From Hyphomicrobiales bacterium (GTDB taxonomy: Bacteria; Pseudomonadota; Alphaproteobacteria; Rhizobiales; Beijerinckiaceae), in the NCBI GenBank assembly GCA_900470095.1, contig UBZM01000067.1, forward strand, positions 1-35,092: a stretch of DNA of 35,092 bases. The letters run 5' to 3'. A model generated the notes under the pieces. That model had not been told where the DNA came from. It did no database searches and worked only from the letters and a program-made list of their open reading frames with translations. Numbering within the stretch: the first letter of the stretch is position 1; the number at the start of each line of letters is the position of its first letter. This document shows positions 24,240 through 31,865 of this stretch, piece by piece. The position numbers and the translations under genes were made by a program.

Positions 24240-24476
24240 CTAATTCTGGGGAACCGTCGTCGTCAGCGCAAGGGCATGCAGCACGCCGCCCATGCGGCCT
24301 TGCAGCGCGGCATAGACCATCTGGTGCTGCTGAACCCGGCTCTTGCCCTTGAAGGCGGCCGAGGTCACGGTCGCCGCGTAATGGTCGCCATCCCCGGCGA
24401 GATCCTTGATCTCGATAACCGCGTCCGGCAGCGCTGCCTTGATCATCGCTTCGATATCGTGCGCGTCCATCGCCAT
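24240..24476 (-). CDS. BolA-family protein
   Basis: A 78-aa BolA/IbaG-like protein with the family helix-turn core: GDHYAATVTSAAFKGKSRVQQHQMVYAAL at 30-58 includes the conserved His of RVQQHQ. It forms [2Fe-2S] complexes with monothiol glutaredoxins and is placed beside grxD. The ATG has AAGGAGA seven bases upstream. Which BolA subtype it is cannot be fixed by eye. Confidence 0.93.
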   Translation of the reverse strand: MAMDAHDIEAMIKAALPDAVIEIKDLAGDGDHYAATVTSAAFKGKSRVQQHQMVYAALQGRMGGVLHALALTTTVPQN

Positions 24477-24488
24477 GATCGTGTCTCC

Positions 24489-26699
24489 TTACGCGCCCTT
24501 GGACGACATATAGGTCGGGAACCAGTCCTCATGCGCCTTGTCGAGCGCGGTCAGCGCCAGCGGCGCCTCGCCCGGCAGCGCAAGGGCGTTTCCGCCGGTC
24601 CGGCCGATGAGAGCGGCAGGAACGCCGGCCGCCCTGGCCTCGGTCAGGAGCCCCTCGACGGCGCCTGACGGCACAGTGACGAGATACCGCGCCTGATCTT
24701 CACCAAACAGGACGGCATGGGCCGGCCCCACGGGAAGCTGCGTCACGGTCGCGCCGACGCCGCCGGCAAGCGCCATCTCGGTCAGGGCAACCGCGAGGCC
24801 GCCATCCGACAGATCATGGCAGGCGCTGACGCGGCCGGCCGTGATCAGCGCGCGCACGAATTCGCCATTGCGGCGCTCGATCGCGAGATCGACCGGCGGC
24901 GGTGCGCCTTCTTCCCGGCCGCAGATGGTCGCGAGATAGGCCGACTGGCCGAGCCAGCCGGAGGTCTCGCCGATCAGGATGATGCTCTCGCCTTCGGCCT
25001 TGAAGCCGACAGTCGCATGCTTCGTCACGTCGGCCAGAACACCGACGCCACCGATCGTCGGGGTCGGCAGGATCGAGACGCCATTGGTCTCGTTGTAGAG
25101 AGAGACGTTGCCGGAGACGACCGGGAAGTCGAGCACCTTGCAGGCCTCGCCGATACCCTTGATGCAGCCGACGAGCTGACCCATCACCTCGGGGCGCTCG
25201 GGATTGCCGAAATTCAGGTTGTCGGTGATGGCGAGCGGCGTCGCACCGACGGCGCTGAGGTTGCGCCAGGCTTCCGCGACCGCCTGCTTGCCGCCCTCGA
25301 ACGGGTCTGCCTCGCAATAGCGCGGCGTCACGTCGGCGGTCATGGCGAGGCCCTTCGGCCCCTCCTCGATGCGGACGATGCCGGCATCTCCGCCGGGCGT
25401 GACCACCGAGTTTCCGAGGATCAGCGTGTCGTACTGCTCATAGACCCAACGCTTCGAGCAGAGTTCCGGCGAGCCGACGAGCTTCAGCAAAGCATCCGCG
25501 TTCGACATGGGCGGCTTCACCGAAGCCGCCTCGATGATCGCCAACTTCGGGGTCTCGATCCAGGGCCGGTCATATTCGGGAGCCTCGTCGCCGAGTTCCT
25601 TGATCGGCAGGTCGGCCATGGTCTCGCCCTGGTGCTTCACGACGAAGCGCAAGGTGTCGGTGGTCTTGCCGACCACGGCGAAATCGAGCCCCCATTTCCT
25701 GAAGATCGCCTCGGCCGGCTCCTCGTGACCCGGCTTGATCACCATGAGCATGCGCTCCTGGCTCTCCGAGAGCATCATCTCATAGGCGCTCATCTGCTCT
25801 TCGCGGCAGGGCACCGCGTCGAGATCGAGCTCGACGCCGAGATCGCCCTTGGCGCCCATCTCGACGGCCGAGCAGGTCAGCCCGGCCGCGCCCATGTCCT
25901 GGATGGCGTCGACATGCCCGGCCGCCATGATCTCGAGGCAGGCTTCCAGCAGCAGCTTCTCGGCGAATGGGTCGCCGACCTGCACCGTCGGGCGGCGTTC
26001 CTCGCCGCCATCGCCGAAGGCGGCCGACGCCATGGTCGCGCCATGGATGCCGTCGCGACCGGTCTTGGAGCCGAGATAGACGATCGCCTTACCGACACCC
26101 GACGCCTTGGCGTAGAAAATCTCGTCGGTCTTGGCGAGGCCGACCGCCATGGCATTGACCAGGATGTTGCCGTCATAACGCGTGTGGAAGCCGACCGCGC
26201 CGCCGACCGTCGGAACGCCGAAGGAATTGCCGTAGCCGCCGATGCCGGCAACGACGCCCGAGACAAGGTGACGGGTCTTGGGATGCGAGGGATCGCCGAA
26301 GCGCAACGCATTCAAGGCTGCGATCGGGCGCGCGCCCATGGTGAAGACGTCGCGCAGGATGCCACCGACACCGGTCGTCGCGCCCTGATAGGGCTCAATG
26401 AACGACGGGTGATTGTGGCTCTCCATCTTGAAGACCACCGCGAGTCCATCGCCGATGTCGATGACGCCAGCATTCTCGCCCGGGCCCTGGATCACCCAGG
26501 GCGCCTTGGTCGGCAGAGTCTTCAGATGGATCTTCGAGGATTTATAGGAGCAATGCTCGTTCCACATCGCCGAGACGATGCCGAGCTCCGTGATCGTCGG
26601 TTCGCGACCGATCAGGTGGAGGAAACGCTGATATTCGTCCGGCTTGAGGCCGTGCTCGGCCACGAGTTGCGGAGTGATCTTGATCTCGTTGGGAATCAC
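24489..26699 (-). CDS. purL: Phosphoribosylformylglycinamidine synthase subunit II (FGAM synthase)
   Basis: A 736-aa cytoplasmic enzyme of de novo purine synthesis that makes FGAM from FGAR with ATP, ammonia being delivered by PurQ. Two AIRS-type halves are visible; motifs include SAMWNEHCSYKSSK, KMESHNHPSFIEPYQGA and GDLGVELDLDAVP. Length matches the small (PurL) form that works with PurS and PurQ, which are not in the window. The start is a GTG at 26699 (MIPNEIKITPQL); the open frame upstream has no similarity in style and is not included. bolA and grxD follow at 12 and 46 bp, so these three likely share a transcript. Confidence 0.96.
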   Translation of the reverse strand: MIPNEIKITPQLVAEHGLKPDEYQRFLHLIGREPTITELGIVSAMWNEHCSYKSSKIHLKTLPTKAPWVIQGPGENAGVIDIGDGLAVVFKMESHNHPSFIEPYQGATTGVGGILRDVFTMGARPIAALNALRFGDPSHPKTRHLVSGVVAGIGGYGNSFGVPTVGGAVGFHTRYDGNILVNAMAVGLAKTDEIFYAKASGVGKAIVYLGSKTGRDGIHGATMASAAFGDGGEERRPTVQVGDPFAEKLLLEACLEIMAAGHVDAIQDMGAAGLTCSAVEMGAKGDLGVELDLDAVPCREEQMSAYEMMLSESQERMLMVIKPGHEEPAEAIFRKWGLDFAVVGKTTDTLRFVVKHQGETMADLPIKELGDEAPEYDRPWIETPKLAIIEAASVKPPMSNADALLKLVGSPELCSKRWVYEQYDTLILGNSVVTPGGDAGIVRIEEGPKGLAMTADVTPRYCEADPFEGGKQAVAEAWRNLSAVGATPLAITDNLNFGNPERPEVMGQLVGCIKGIGEACKVLDFPVVSGNVSLYNETNGVSILPTPTIGGVGVLADVTKHATVGFKAEGESIILIGETSGWLGQSAYLATICGREEGAPPPVDLAIERRNGEFVRALITAGRVSACHDLSDGGLAVALTEMALAGGVGATVTQLPVGPAHAVLFGEDQARYLVTVPSGAVEGLLTEARAAGVPAALIGRTGGNALALPGEAPLALTALDKAHEDWFPTYMSSKGA

Positions 26700-26836
26700 G
26701 GCTCGCCTGGTCCCTGATCGCGGACGCCCGGCCCGCCTCTGATGCGCGGGGCATAACCTGCTTGCCCGCCGGAGACAACGCATTCCCGCCGATCAATGCC
26801 ATGCAGGCGTGCATTCAAGCCTGTTCCGCCCTTGAC

Positions 26837-26852
26837 GGCACCGACTGGTGCC
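26837..26852 (-). terminator. Small hairpin after the thioesterase gene
   Basis: Arms ggcacc (26837-26842) and ggtgcc (26847-26852) enclose a 4-nt loop, starting 11 bases downstream of the thioesterase stop on the minus strand. No T-tract follows, so termination before purL is doubtful. Confidence 0.3.
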
Positions 26853-26863
26853 CCGAACTGAGA

Positions 26864-27316
26864 TCAGCCCGGCGCGTCCGATACGGCGAGCGCCTGAAGC
26901 GCATCGCGCAATCCGTCAGGGATCGGAGCCGCCTTCTGACTGGCGCGCCCGACATAGACGTGGGTGAAGCGGCCCTGCGCCGCCGCCTGCTCGCCACCGT
27001 GCCGGAAAATGCCGATCCGATATGTCACCGAACTACGGCCTAGTTTCTCGACCGCAATTCCAGCCTCGATCGTCTCGGGGAAGGCGACGCTTTCGAAATA
27101 GGTGCAGGCCGTTTCGACCACGAGGCCGACACTCTCGCTTCCGGCAAGATCGAGATGCCCCTGCTCAATCAGCCACGCATTCACCGCCGTGTCGAACCAG
27201 GAGTAATAGATCACGTTATTGACGTGACCATAGGCGTCGTTATCGGCCCAGCGCGTCGGAATCGCGCGAAACAGTCTGAAATCTGAGCGACCAAGCCGCA
27301 CCGCGCGTCCGCTCAT
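26864..27316 (-). CDS. Hotdog-fold acyl-CoA thioesterase, 4HBT/YbgC-like
   Basis: A 150-aa thioesterase with the 4-hydroxybenzoyl-CoA thioesterase fold. The motif TRWADNDAYGHVNNVIYYSW contains the likely catalytic Asp27 and the GHVNN loop. VVETACTYFESVAFPETIEAG and VTYRIGIF match the central strands. ATG 27316 is preceded by AGGGAG. It begins 16 bases after the methyltransferase-like gene ends, in a pepF-first operon. The substrate is probably a small or medium acyl-CoA, not identifiable here. Confidence 0.88.
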   Translation of the reverse strand: MSGRAVRLGRSDFRLFRAIPTRWADNDAYGHVNNVIYYSWFDTAVNAWLIEQGHLDLAGSESVGLVVETACTYFESVAFPETIEAGIAVEKLGRSSVTYRIGIFRHGGEQAAAQGRFTHVYVGRASQKAAPIPDGLRDALQALAVSDAPG

Positions 27317-27332
27317 CGGCTGCTGCTCCCTG

Positions 27333-28214
27333 TCATTGCCCCGGCTTCTCGCCTGTCCCGATCTCGGGCACGCCGAGCGCATCCGCCAACCTCGCCTTGG
27401 CCGAGCCCGGCCTGAGCGGCTTCTGCTGGCTTTCATGCGGCGCCCAGCCGGAAAGCCAGACGATCTCGAACGTAGCGCGCAACCGGCTGTCGGGATCGGC
27501 GAAGCGCTCGGCATAGAGCGCAGCAGCGCGCAGCAGCGTGTCGCGACGGAGCGGCGCCTTGCGCCGGTCGGCCAGCGCATTGGCCCAGCCCATCGCACGC
27601 AAATCGCGCAGCAGGCCGAACAGGTCGCGATAGCGCACTGTGACGAGCTCGCTGTCGACCACTGGAAGTGCGAACCCGGCGCGCTGCAGCAGGCTGCCCA
27701 TGTCGCGCAGATCGGCGAAGGGCGCGACACGCGGGCTCACGCCGCCGGTCGTCTCGGCTTCCGCGGCAAGCAGGACTTCGCGCAATTCCTGAAGCGTGCG
27801 ACCGCCCAGCAGGCAGCCGATGAAGAGGCCATCGGGCCTGAGCGCCCGCCTGATCTGGATCAGCGCGCCTGGCAGGTCGTTGACGCCGTGCAGAGCGAGC
27901 AGCGAGGCGGCAAGGTCGATCGAAGCCGCGGCGAGCGGCAAACGCTCGAGATCGCCGACGACATCGCCTCTCGCCCCCTCGGTCTCCGCCATTCGCCAGA
28001 GCGCCTCGGCCTTGGCGCGCAGCACGGGTGCTGCAACCGGCAGCGGCGTGCCGAGATCGGCCGCCAATGCGAAGCGGCGCAGCACGGCGGCGAGCCTCTC
28101 GTCGAGATCCTCGCTGGCGCGGGCCAGCAGGAAATCGGGATAGCCGCCCGCCACCGCCCGTGCCTGGCGGCGGCGAACGAGATCACGATCGAAAACCAGG
28201 GGACCCTCAGCCAT
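27333..28214 (-). CDS. Methyltransferase-like protein (BioC/NDUFAF5 type) with degenerate SAM motif
   Basis: A 293-aa protein of the SAM-dependent methyltransferase superfamily, close to the bacterial relatives of NDUFAF5. The regions VNDLPGALIQIRRALRPDGLF (111-131) and GGVSPRVAPFADLRDMGSLL (157-176) are characteristic. However, the place of motif I, the SAM-binding glycine loop, reads ADLGTPLPVAA (52-62) with no second or third glycine, and the acidic loop-2 region that follows is hard to align. It may be catalytically dead or may bind SAM differently. It lies 26 bp after pepF and 16 bp before the thioesterase gene, clearly in one operon. Confidence 0.82.
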   Translation of the reverse strand: MAEGPLVFDRDLVRRRQARAVAGGYPDFLLARASEDLDERLAAVLRRFALAADLGTPLPVAAPVLRAKAEALWRMAETEGARGDVVGDLERLPLAAASIDLAASLLALHGVNDLPGALIQIRRALRPDGLFIGCLLGGRTLQELREVLLAAEAETTGGVSPRVAPFADLRDMGSLLQRAGFALPVVDSELVTVRYRDLFGLLRDLRAMGWANALADRRKAPLRRDTLLRAAALYAERFADPDSRLRATFEIVWLSGWAPHESQQKPLRPGSAKARLADALGVPEIGTGEKPGQ

Positions 28215-28240
28215 ACCCGCGCTCCAGCGCTATTGCGGCC

Positions 28241-30097
28241 TCACGCCATTCCTTCCAGCTCGATGATCAGCCCCTCGATCATGGTGAGGCCGATCTGCCA
28301 GAAAGCAGGATCGCGTGCATCGAGACCGAACGGCTTCAGAAGCTCGGAGTGGTGCTTGGTTCCGCCCGCCGAGAGCAAGGCGAAATAGCGCTCCTGAAAG
28401 CCCCCGGCCGAGTTCTGATAGACCCCGTAAAGCGAGTTCACCAGGCAATCCCCGAAGGCATAGGCGTAGACATAGAAGGGCGAATGAATGAAATGCGGGA
28501 TATAGGCCCAGAACGGCTCATAGCCCGGTCCGAGCGTGATCGCCGGCCCAAGACTTTCCGCCTGCACGCTCATCCAGAGTTCGCAAAGCTGGTCCGCCGT
28601 CAGCTCGCCTGCCTTGCGCGCCTCATGCACCTTGCGTTCGAAGGAGTAGAAGGCAATCTGGCGCACGACCGTGTTGATCATGTCCTCGACCTTGGCGGCC
28701 AGCATCGCCTTGCGCTGCTTCGGATCGGTGGTTCCGTCGAGCAGCTTGCGGAACGTGAGCATCTCCCCGAAGACGCTCGCCGTCTCCGCCAGGGTCAGTG
28801 GCGTCGGCGCCATCAACGCCCCATTCGGCGCTGCCAGAACCTGATGCACGCCATGCCCGAGCTCATGGGCGAGTGTCATCACGTCGCGCGGCTTGCCCTG
28901 GTAGTTCAGCAGCACATAGGGGTGGACCGACGGCACGGTGGGGTGCGCGAAGGCCCCTGGCGCCTTGCCCGGCCGGGCCGGCGCATCGATCCAGCCTTCA
29001 TCAAAGAAGCGCCGGGCAATGCCGGCCATCTCGGGCGAAAAGGCGCCATAGGCGTCGAGAACGGTGTCGCGCGCCTCGGTCCAGGGAATCGTGCGCTGCT
29101 CGACCTTGGGCAACGGCGCGTTGCGGTCCCAGTAATCGAGAACCTCGCGGCCAAACCAGCGTGCCTTCAGCTTGTAGTAGCGGTGCGACAGGCGCGGATA
29201 GGCCTCGCGCACGGCTGCAACCAGAGCATCAACCACCTCGCGCTCGACCCGATTCGCCAGGTGCCGCGAATCGGCGACATCCTCGAATTTGCGCCAGCGG
29301 TCGGAGATTTCCTTGTCCTTGGCGAGCGTGTTGGTGATCAGCGAGAACGTGCGCAAATTGCCGCGCAGCACTGCGCCCAGCGCTTCGGCGGCGGCTTTGC
29401 GCACTGCGCCATCGGCATCCTGCAGCTTGTTCAGGGTGAGCTCGAGCGTCAGCTCCTCGCCATTTACGGTGAAGCGCAGCGAGGCGACGGTCTCGTCGAA
29501 GAGCCGGTTCCAGGCACCACGCCCGGTCACCGACTTCTCGTGGAACAGTTCCTCGATCCGGTCTTCGAGCTGGTGCGGCTTGTCCTTGGCGAGATCCTCG
29601 ATCCAGGGTTGCCAATGGCTCAGCGGCGGTTCGGCCGCGACCTGCGCCAGCAGCGCCTCGTCGAGGCGGTTGAGCTCGAGCCCGAAGAACAGCAGCTCGG
29701 TCGAGGCGGTCGTCATCCGGTCCTGGGTGTCACCATAGAACTTGGCGCGTTTCGGATCGGTGGTGTCGCCGGAATAGACGAGGCCGGCATAGGACATGAT
29801 CTTGCCGAGCAGGTCTTCCAGCTGCTCATAGGCACGCACGGCCTCCGCCAGTGTCGCGCTCGCATCCTCACGGGCGGCGAGTTCGGCCAGCTTGCCGCGA
29901 TAGAGTGCGGCGAAGCGCTGCGAGTCAGCCAGCGCGCGGTCGAGATCGGCGCTGAATTCGGGCGAATCCATCGACGGGTAGAGATGGCTGAGATCCCATT
30001 CCGGCAGCTTGCCCAGCGCCTTCGCGGTCCTGGCGGCGCTGCTCGCCGCGCTTCTTGCGACGTTGGCGGAGATCGTCCCGTCGAAAGCAATCGTCAT
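28241..30097 (-). CDS. pepF: Oligoendopeptidase F, M3 metallopeptidase
   Basis: A 618-aa zinc peptidase of family M3B that cuts short cytoplasmic peptides. The zinc site HELGH is at 411-415 and the third ligand Glu438 is in TLAETASVFGE. Other typical segments are LPEWDLSHLYPS at the start, SVHPYVLLNYQG before the zinc motif, and YAYAFGDCLVNSLYG near the end. No signal peptide is seen. The ATG 30097 has GAGGTG about nine bases upstream. It heads the series with the methyltransferase-like and thioesterase genes and is divergent from the response-regulator gene. Confidence 0.94.
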   Translation of the reverse strand: MTIAFDGTISANVARSAASSAARTAKALGKLPEWDLSHLYPSMDSPEFSADLDRALADSQRFAALYRGKLAELAAREDASATLAEAVRAYEQLEDLLGKIMSYAGLVYSGDTTDPKRAKFYGDTQDRMTTASTELLFFGLELNRLDEALLAQVAAEPPLSHWQPWIEDLAKDKPHQLEDRIEELFHEKSVTGRGAWNRLFDETVASLRFTVNGEELTLELTLNKLQDADGAVRKAAAEALGAVLRGNLRTFSLITNTLAKDKEISDRWRKFEDVADSRHLANRVEREVVDALVAAVREAYPRLSHRYYKLKARWFGREVLDYWDRNAPLPKVEQRTIPWTEARDTVLDAYGAFSPEMAGIARRFFDEGWIDAPARPGKAPGAFAHPTVPSVHPYVLLNYQGKPRDVMTLAHELGHGVHQVLAAPNGALMAPTPLTLAETASVFGEMLTFRKLLDGTTDPKQRKAMLAAKVEDMINTVVRQIAFYSFERKVHEARKAGELTADQLCELWMSVQAESLGPAITLGPGYEPFWAYIPHFIHSPFYVYAYAFGDCLVNSLYGVYQNSAGGFQERYFALLSAGGTKHHSELLKPFGLDARDPAFWQIGLTMIEGLIIELEGMA

Positions 30098-30162
30098 GTC
30101 AAAGGCACCTCGCTGGCAAAACCATCCATACCCATATGCGCGGACAAGGCCGCGCGATCAAC

Positions 30163-30182
30163 GCCGCCGCCCGGCCGGCGGC
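30163..30182. promoter_or_regulatory. Hairpin next to the CtrA-type box
   Basis: gccgccg (30163-30169) and cggcggc (30176-30182) pair over a 6-nt loop, two bases before the CtrA-type box in the pepF/response-regulator spacer. Because the sequence is very GC-rich this could be chance. Confidence 0.3.
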
Positions 30183-30184
30183 GC

Positions 30185-30200
30185 TTAAGAGCGGCTTAAC
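30185..30200 (+). promoter_or_regulatory. CtrA-type binding box upstream of the NtrC-like gene
   Basis: TTAA at 30185-30188, seven bases, then TTAAC at 30196-30200: an exact match to the alphaproteobacterial CtrA consensus TTAA-N7-TTAAC. It lies 63 bases upstream of the response-regulator ATG in the divergent spacer with pepF. TTAA is rare in this window by eye, which makes a chance pair less likely. A GANTC (CcrM methylation) site, GATTC, is at 30235-30239. Confidence 0.55.
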
Positions 30201-30263
30201 CGTTCTGGATGACAGTGCCCCGAAACGGAACACTGATTCTGCAGCGACCGGCATCGAGGTTTC

Positions 30264-31757
30264 ATGACAACCACCGTTCTCGTCGTTGATGACGACCCCG
30301 TCCAGCGCCGACTGCTCGACGCCATGCTCAAGCGCTTCGGCTACGACGTCGTCGTGACCGAGAGCGGCGACGAGGCGCTTGCCCTGCTCGGCAATGGCGA
30401 GACCGGGGCCTTCGACGCGGTGGTCCTCGACCTGGTCATGCCCAATCTCGACGGCATGGGCGTGCTCTCCCGCCTGCGTGAGCGCGGCATCGACACGCCG
30501 GTCATCGTGCAGACCGCCAATGGCTCGATCGAAACCGTGGTCTCGGCCATGCGCTCCGGGGCCGTCGACTTCGTGGTCAAGCCGGTCGGCGCCGAGCGGC
30601 TGCAGATATCGATCAAGAACGCGCTGAAGCTCGGCGCGCTCGAACATGAACTGCGCTATCTCAAGCGCCGCGCCTCGGGGCAACTCGGCTTCCGCGACCT
30701 CGCCACCAAGAGCCCGGATATGGGCCGCGTCATCGGACTGGCCGAACGCGCCGCGAAATCGAACATCCCGATCCTGATCGAGGGCGAATCCGGCGTCGGC
30801 AAGGAGGTGTTGGCGCGCGCGATCCAGGGCTCCAGCGACCGCAAGGGCAAGCCCTTCGTCACAGTGAACTGCGGCGCAATCCCTCATAACCTCGTCGAAT
30901 CCATCCTGTTCGGCCACGAGAAGGGCGCCTTCACCGGTGCCACCGAACGCCATATCGGCAAGTTCGTCGAAGCCAATGGCGGCACGCTCTTCCTCGACGA
31001 AGTCGGCGAATTGCCGCTCGACGCCCAGGTCAAGCTCCTGCGTGCGATCCAGGAGGGCGAGGTCGACCCCGTAGGCGGCAAGAAATCGGTGCGCGTCGAC
31101 ATCCGGATCATCTCGGCCACCAACAAGAGCCTGCTGGATCAGGTGAAGCGCGGCGAATTCCGCGAGGATCTCTACTACCGCCTCAATGTCTTCCCGATCA
31201 CGCTGCCGCCACTGCGGCAACGCTGGGAGGACATCGCCGATCTGGCCCGCGGCTTCCTCGTCCGCTTCGCTGCCGAAGAGGGCAAGAAACTGCGGGCGAT
31301 CTCGCCCGAAGCTCTCAACCTGATCAATGGCTATGACTGGCCGGGCAATGTCCGTCAGCTCGAGAATGCGATGTTCCGGGCGGTCGTGCTCGCGGATGGC
31401 GATGAGCTGACCGTCGCCGAATTCCCCCAGATCGCGGCGCAGATGGAAGGGTTTGAAGTCCATATCCCGGCCGCGCCGACCGCAACCGCCCGCCCCGAGC
31501 CGCGCGACGAGGCGCCGCGCATCATTCAGGTGCCGGTGCGCGATCCCAATGCGCTCGATTTGGTCGCGGGCTCCGACATCCGAAGGCTCGAAGAGCTCGA
31601 GCGCGAGATCATCAAATTCGCCCTGGCGCATTATCGCGGACACATGTCCGAGGTCTCGCGCAAGCTCGGCATCGGTCGCTCGACGCTCTATCGCAAACTC
31701 AAGGATTACGGGCTGATCGAGGGCGATGAGGCATCCGCGAACTCGGATGCGGCATAG
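30264..31757 (+). CDS. Sigma-54-dependent response regulator, NtrC family
   Basis: A 497-aa transcription activator. The receiver domain (1-120) has the acidic pair Asp10/Asp11, phospho-acceptor Asp56 in VVLDLVMP and Lys106. The AAA+ domain has Walker A GESGVGKE (174-181), the sigma-54 contact GAFTGA (221-226) and Walker B TLFLDEVGELP (241-251). A Fis-type helix-turn-helix closes it (SRKLGIGRSTLYRKLKDYG). It should therefore activate sigma-54 promoters when phosphorylated. No histidine kinase gene is adjacent, so it is an orphan. The ATG follows GAGG by six bases. It is divergent from pepF, with a CtrA-type box upstream; an L,D-transpeptidase gene follows. Target genes are unknown. Confidence 0.93.
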   Translation: MTTTVLVVDDDPVQRRLLDAMLKRFGYDVVVTESGDEALALLGNGETGAFDAVVLDLVMPNLDGMGVLSRLRERGIDTPVIVQTANGSIETVVSAMRSGAVDFVVKPVGAERLQISIKNALKLGALEHELRYLKRRASGQLGFRDLATKSPDMGRVIGLAERAAKSNIPILIEGESGVGKEVLARAIQGSSDRKGKPFVTVNCGAIPHNLVESILFGHEKGAFTGATERHIGKFVEANGGTLFLDEVGELPLDAQVKLLRAIQEGEVDPVGGKKSVRVDIRIISATNKSLLDQVKRGEFREDLYYRLNVFPITLPPLRQRWEDIADLARGFLVRFAAEEGKKLRAISPEALNLINGYDWPGNVRQLENAMFRAVVLADGDELTVAEFPQIAAQMEGFEVHIPAAPTATARPEPRDEAPRIIQVPVRDPNALDLVAGSDIRRLEELEREIIKFALAHYRGHMSEVSRKLGIGRSTLYRKLKDYGLIEGDEASANSDAA

Positions 31758-31865
31758 GCGTTGTAGAGCTGAAAGATGCCCGCTGTTGCACCCCCGCATC
31801 TTGTCGAAACAGGCCGAGTCACGCAGGTATCGCGGATATCGGGCAGAGCTATAAGGAATTGGACC

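Noticed and set aside
24717..26717. 666-codon open frame antisense to purL
   Set aside because: purL on the other strand has clear catalytic motifs throughout; the antisense translation has none.
28028..30199. 723-codon open frame antisense to pepF
   Set aside because: pepF has the full M3 motif set; the antisense frame shows only low-complexity His/Arg-rich sequence.
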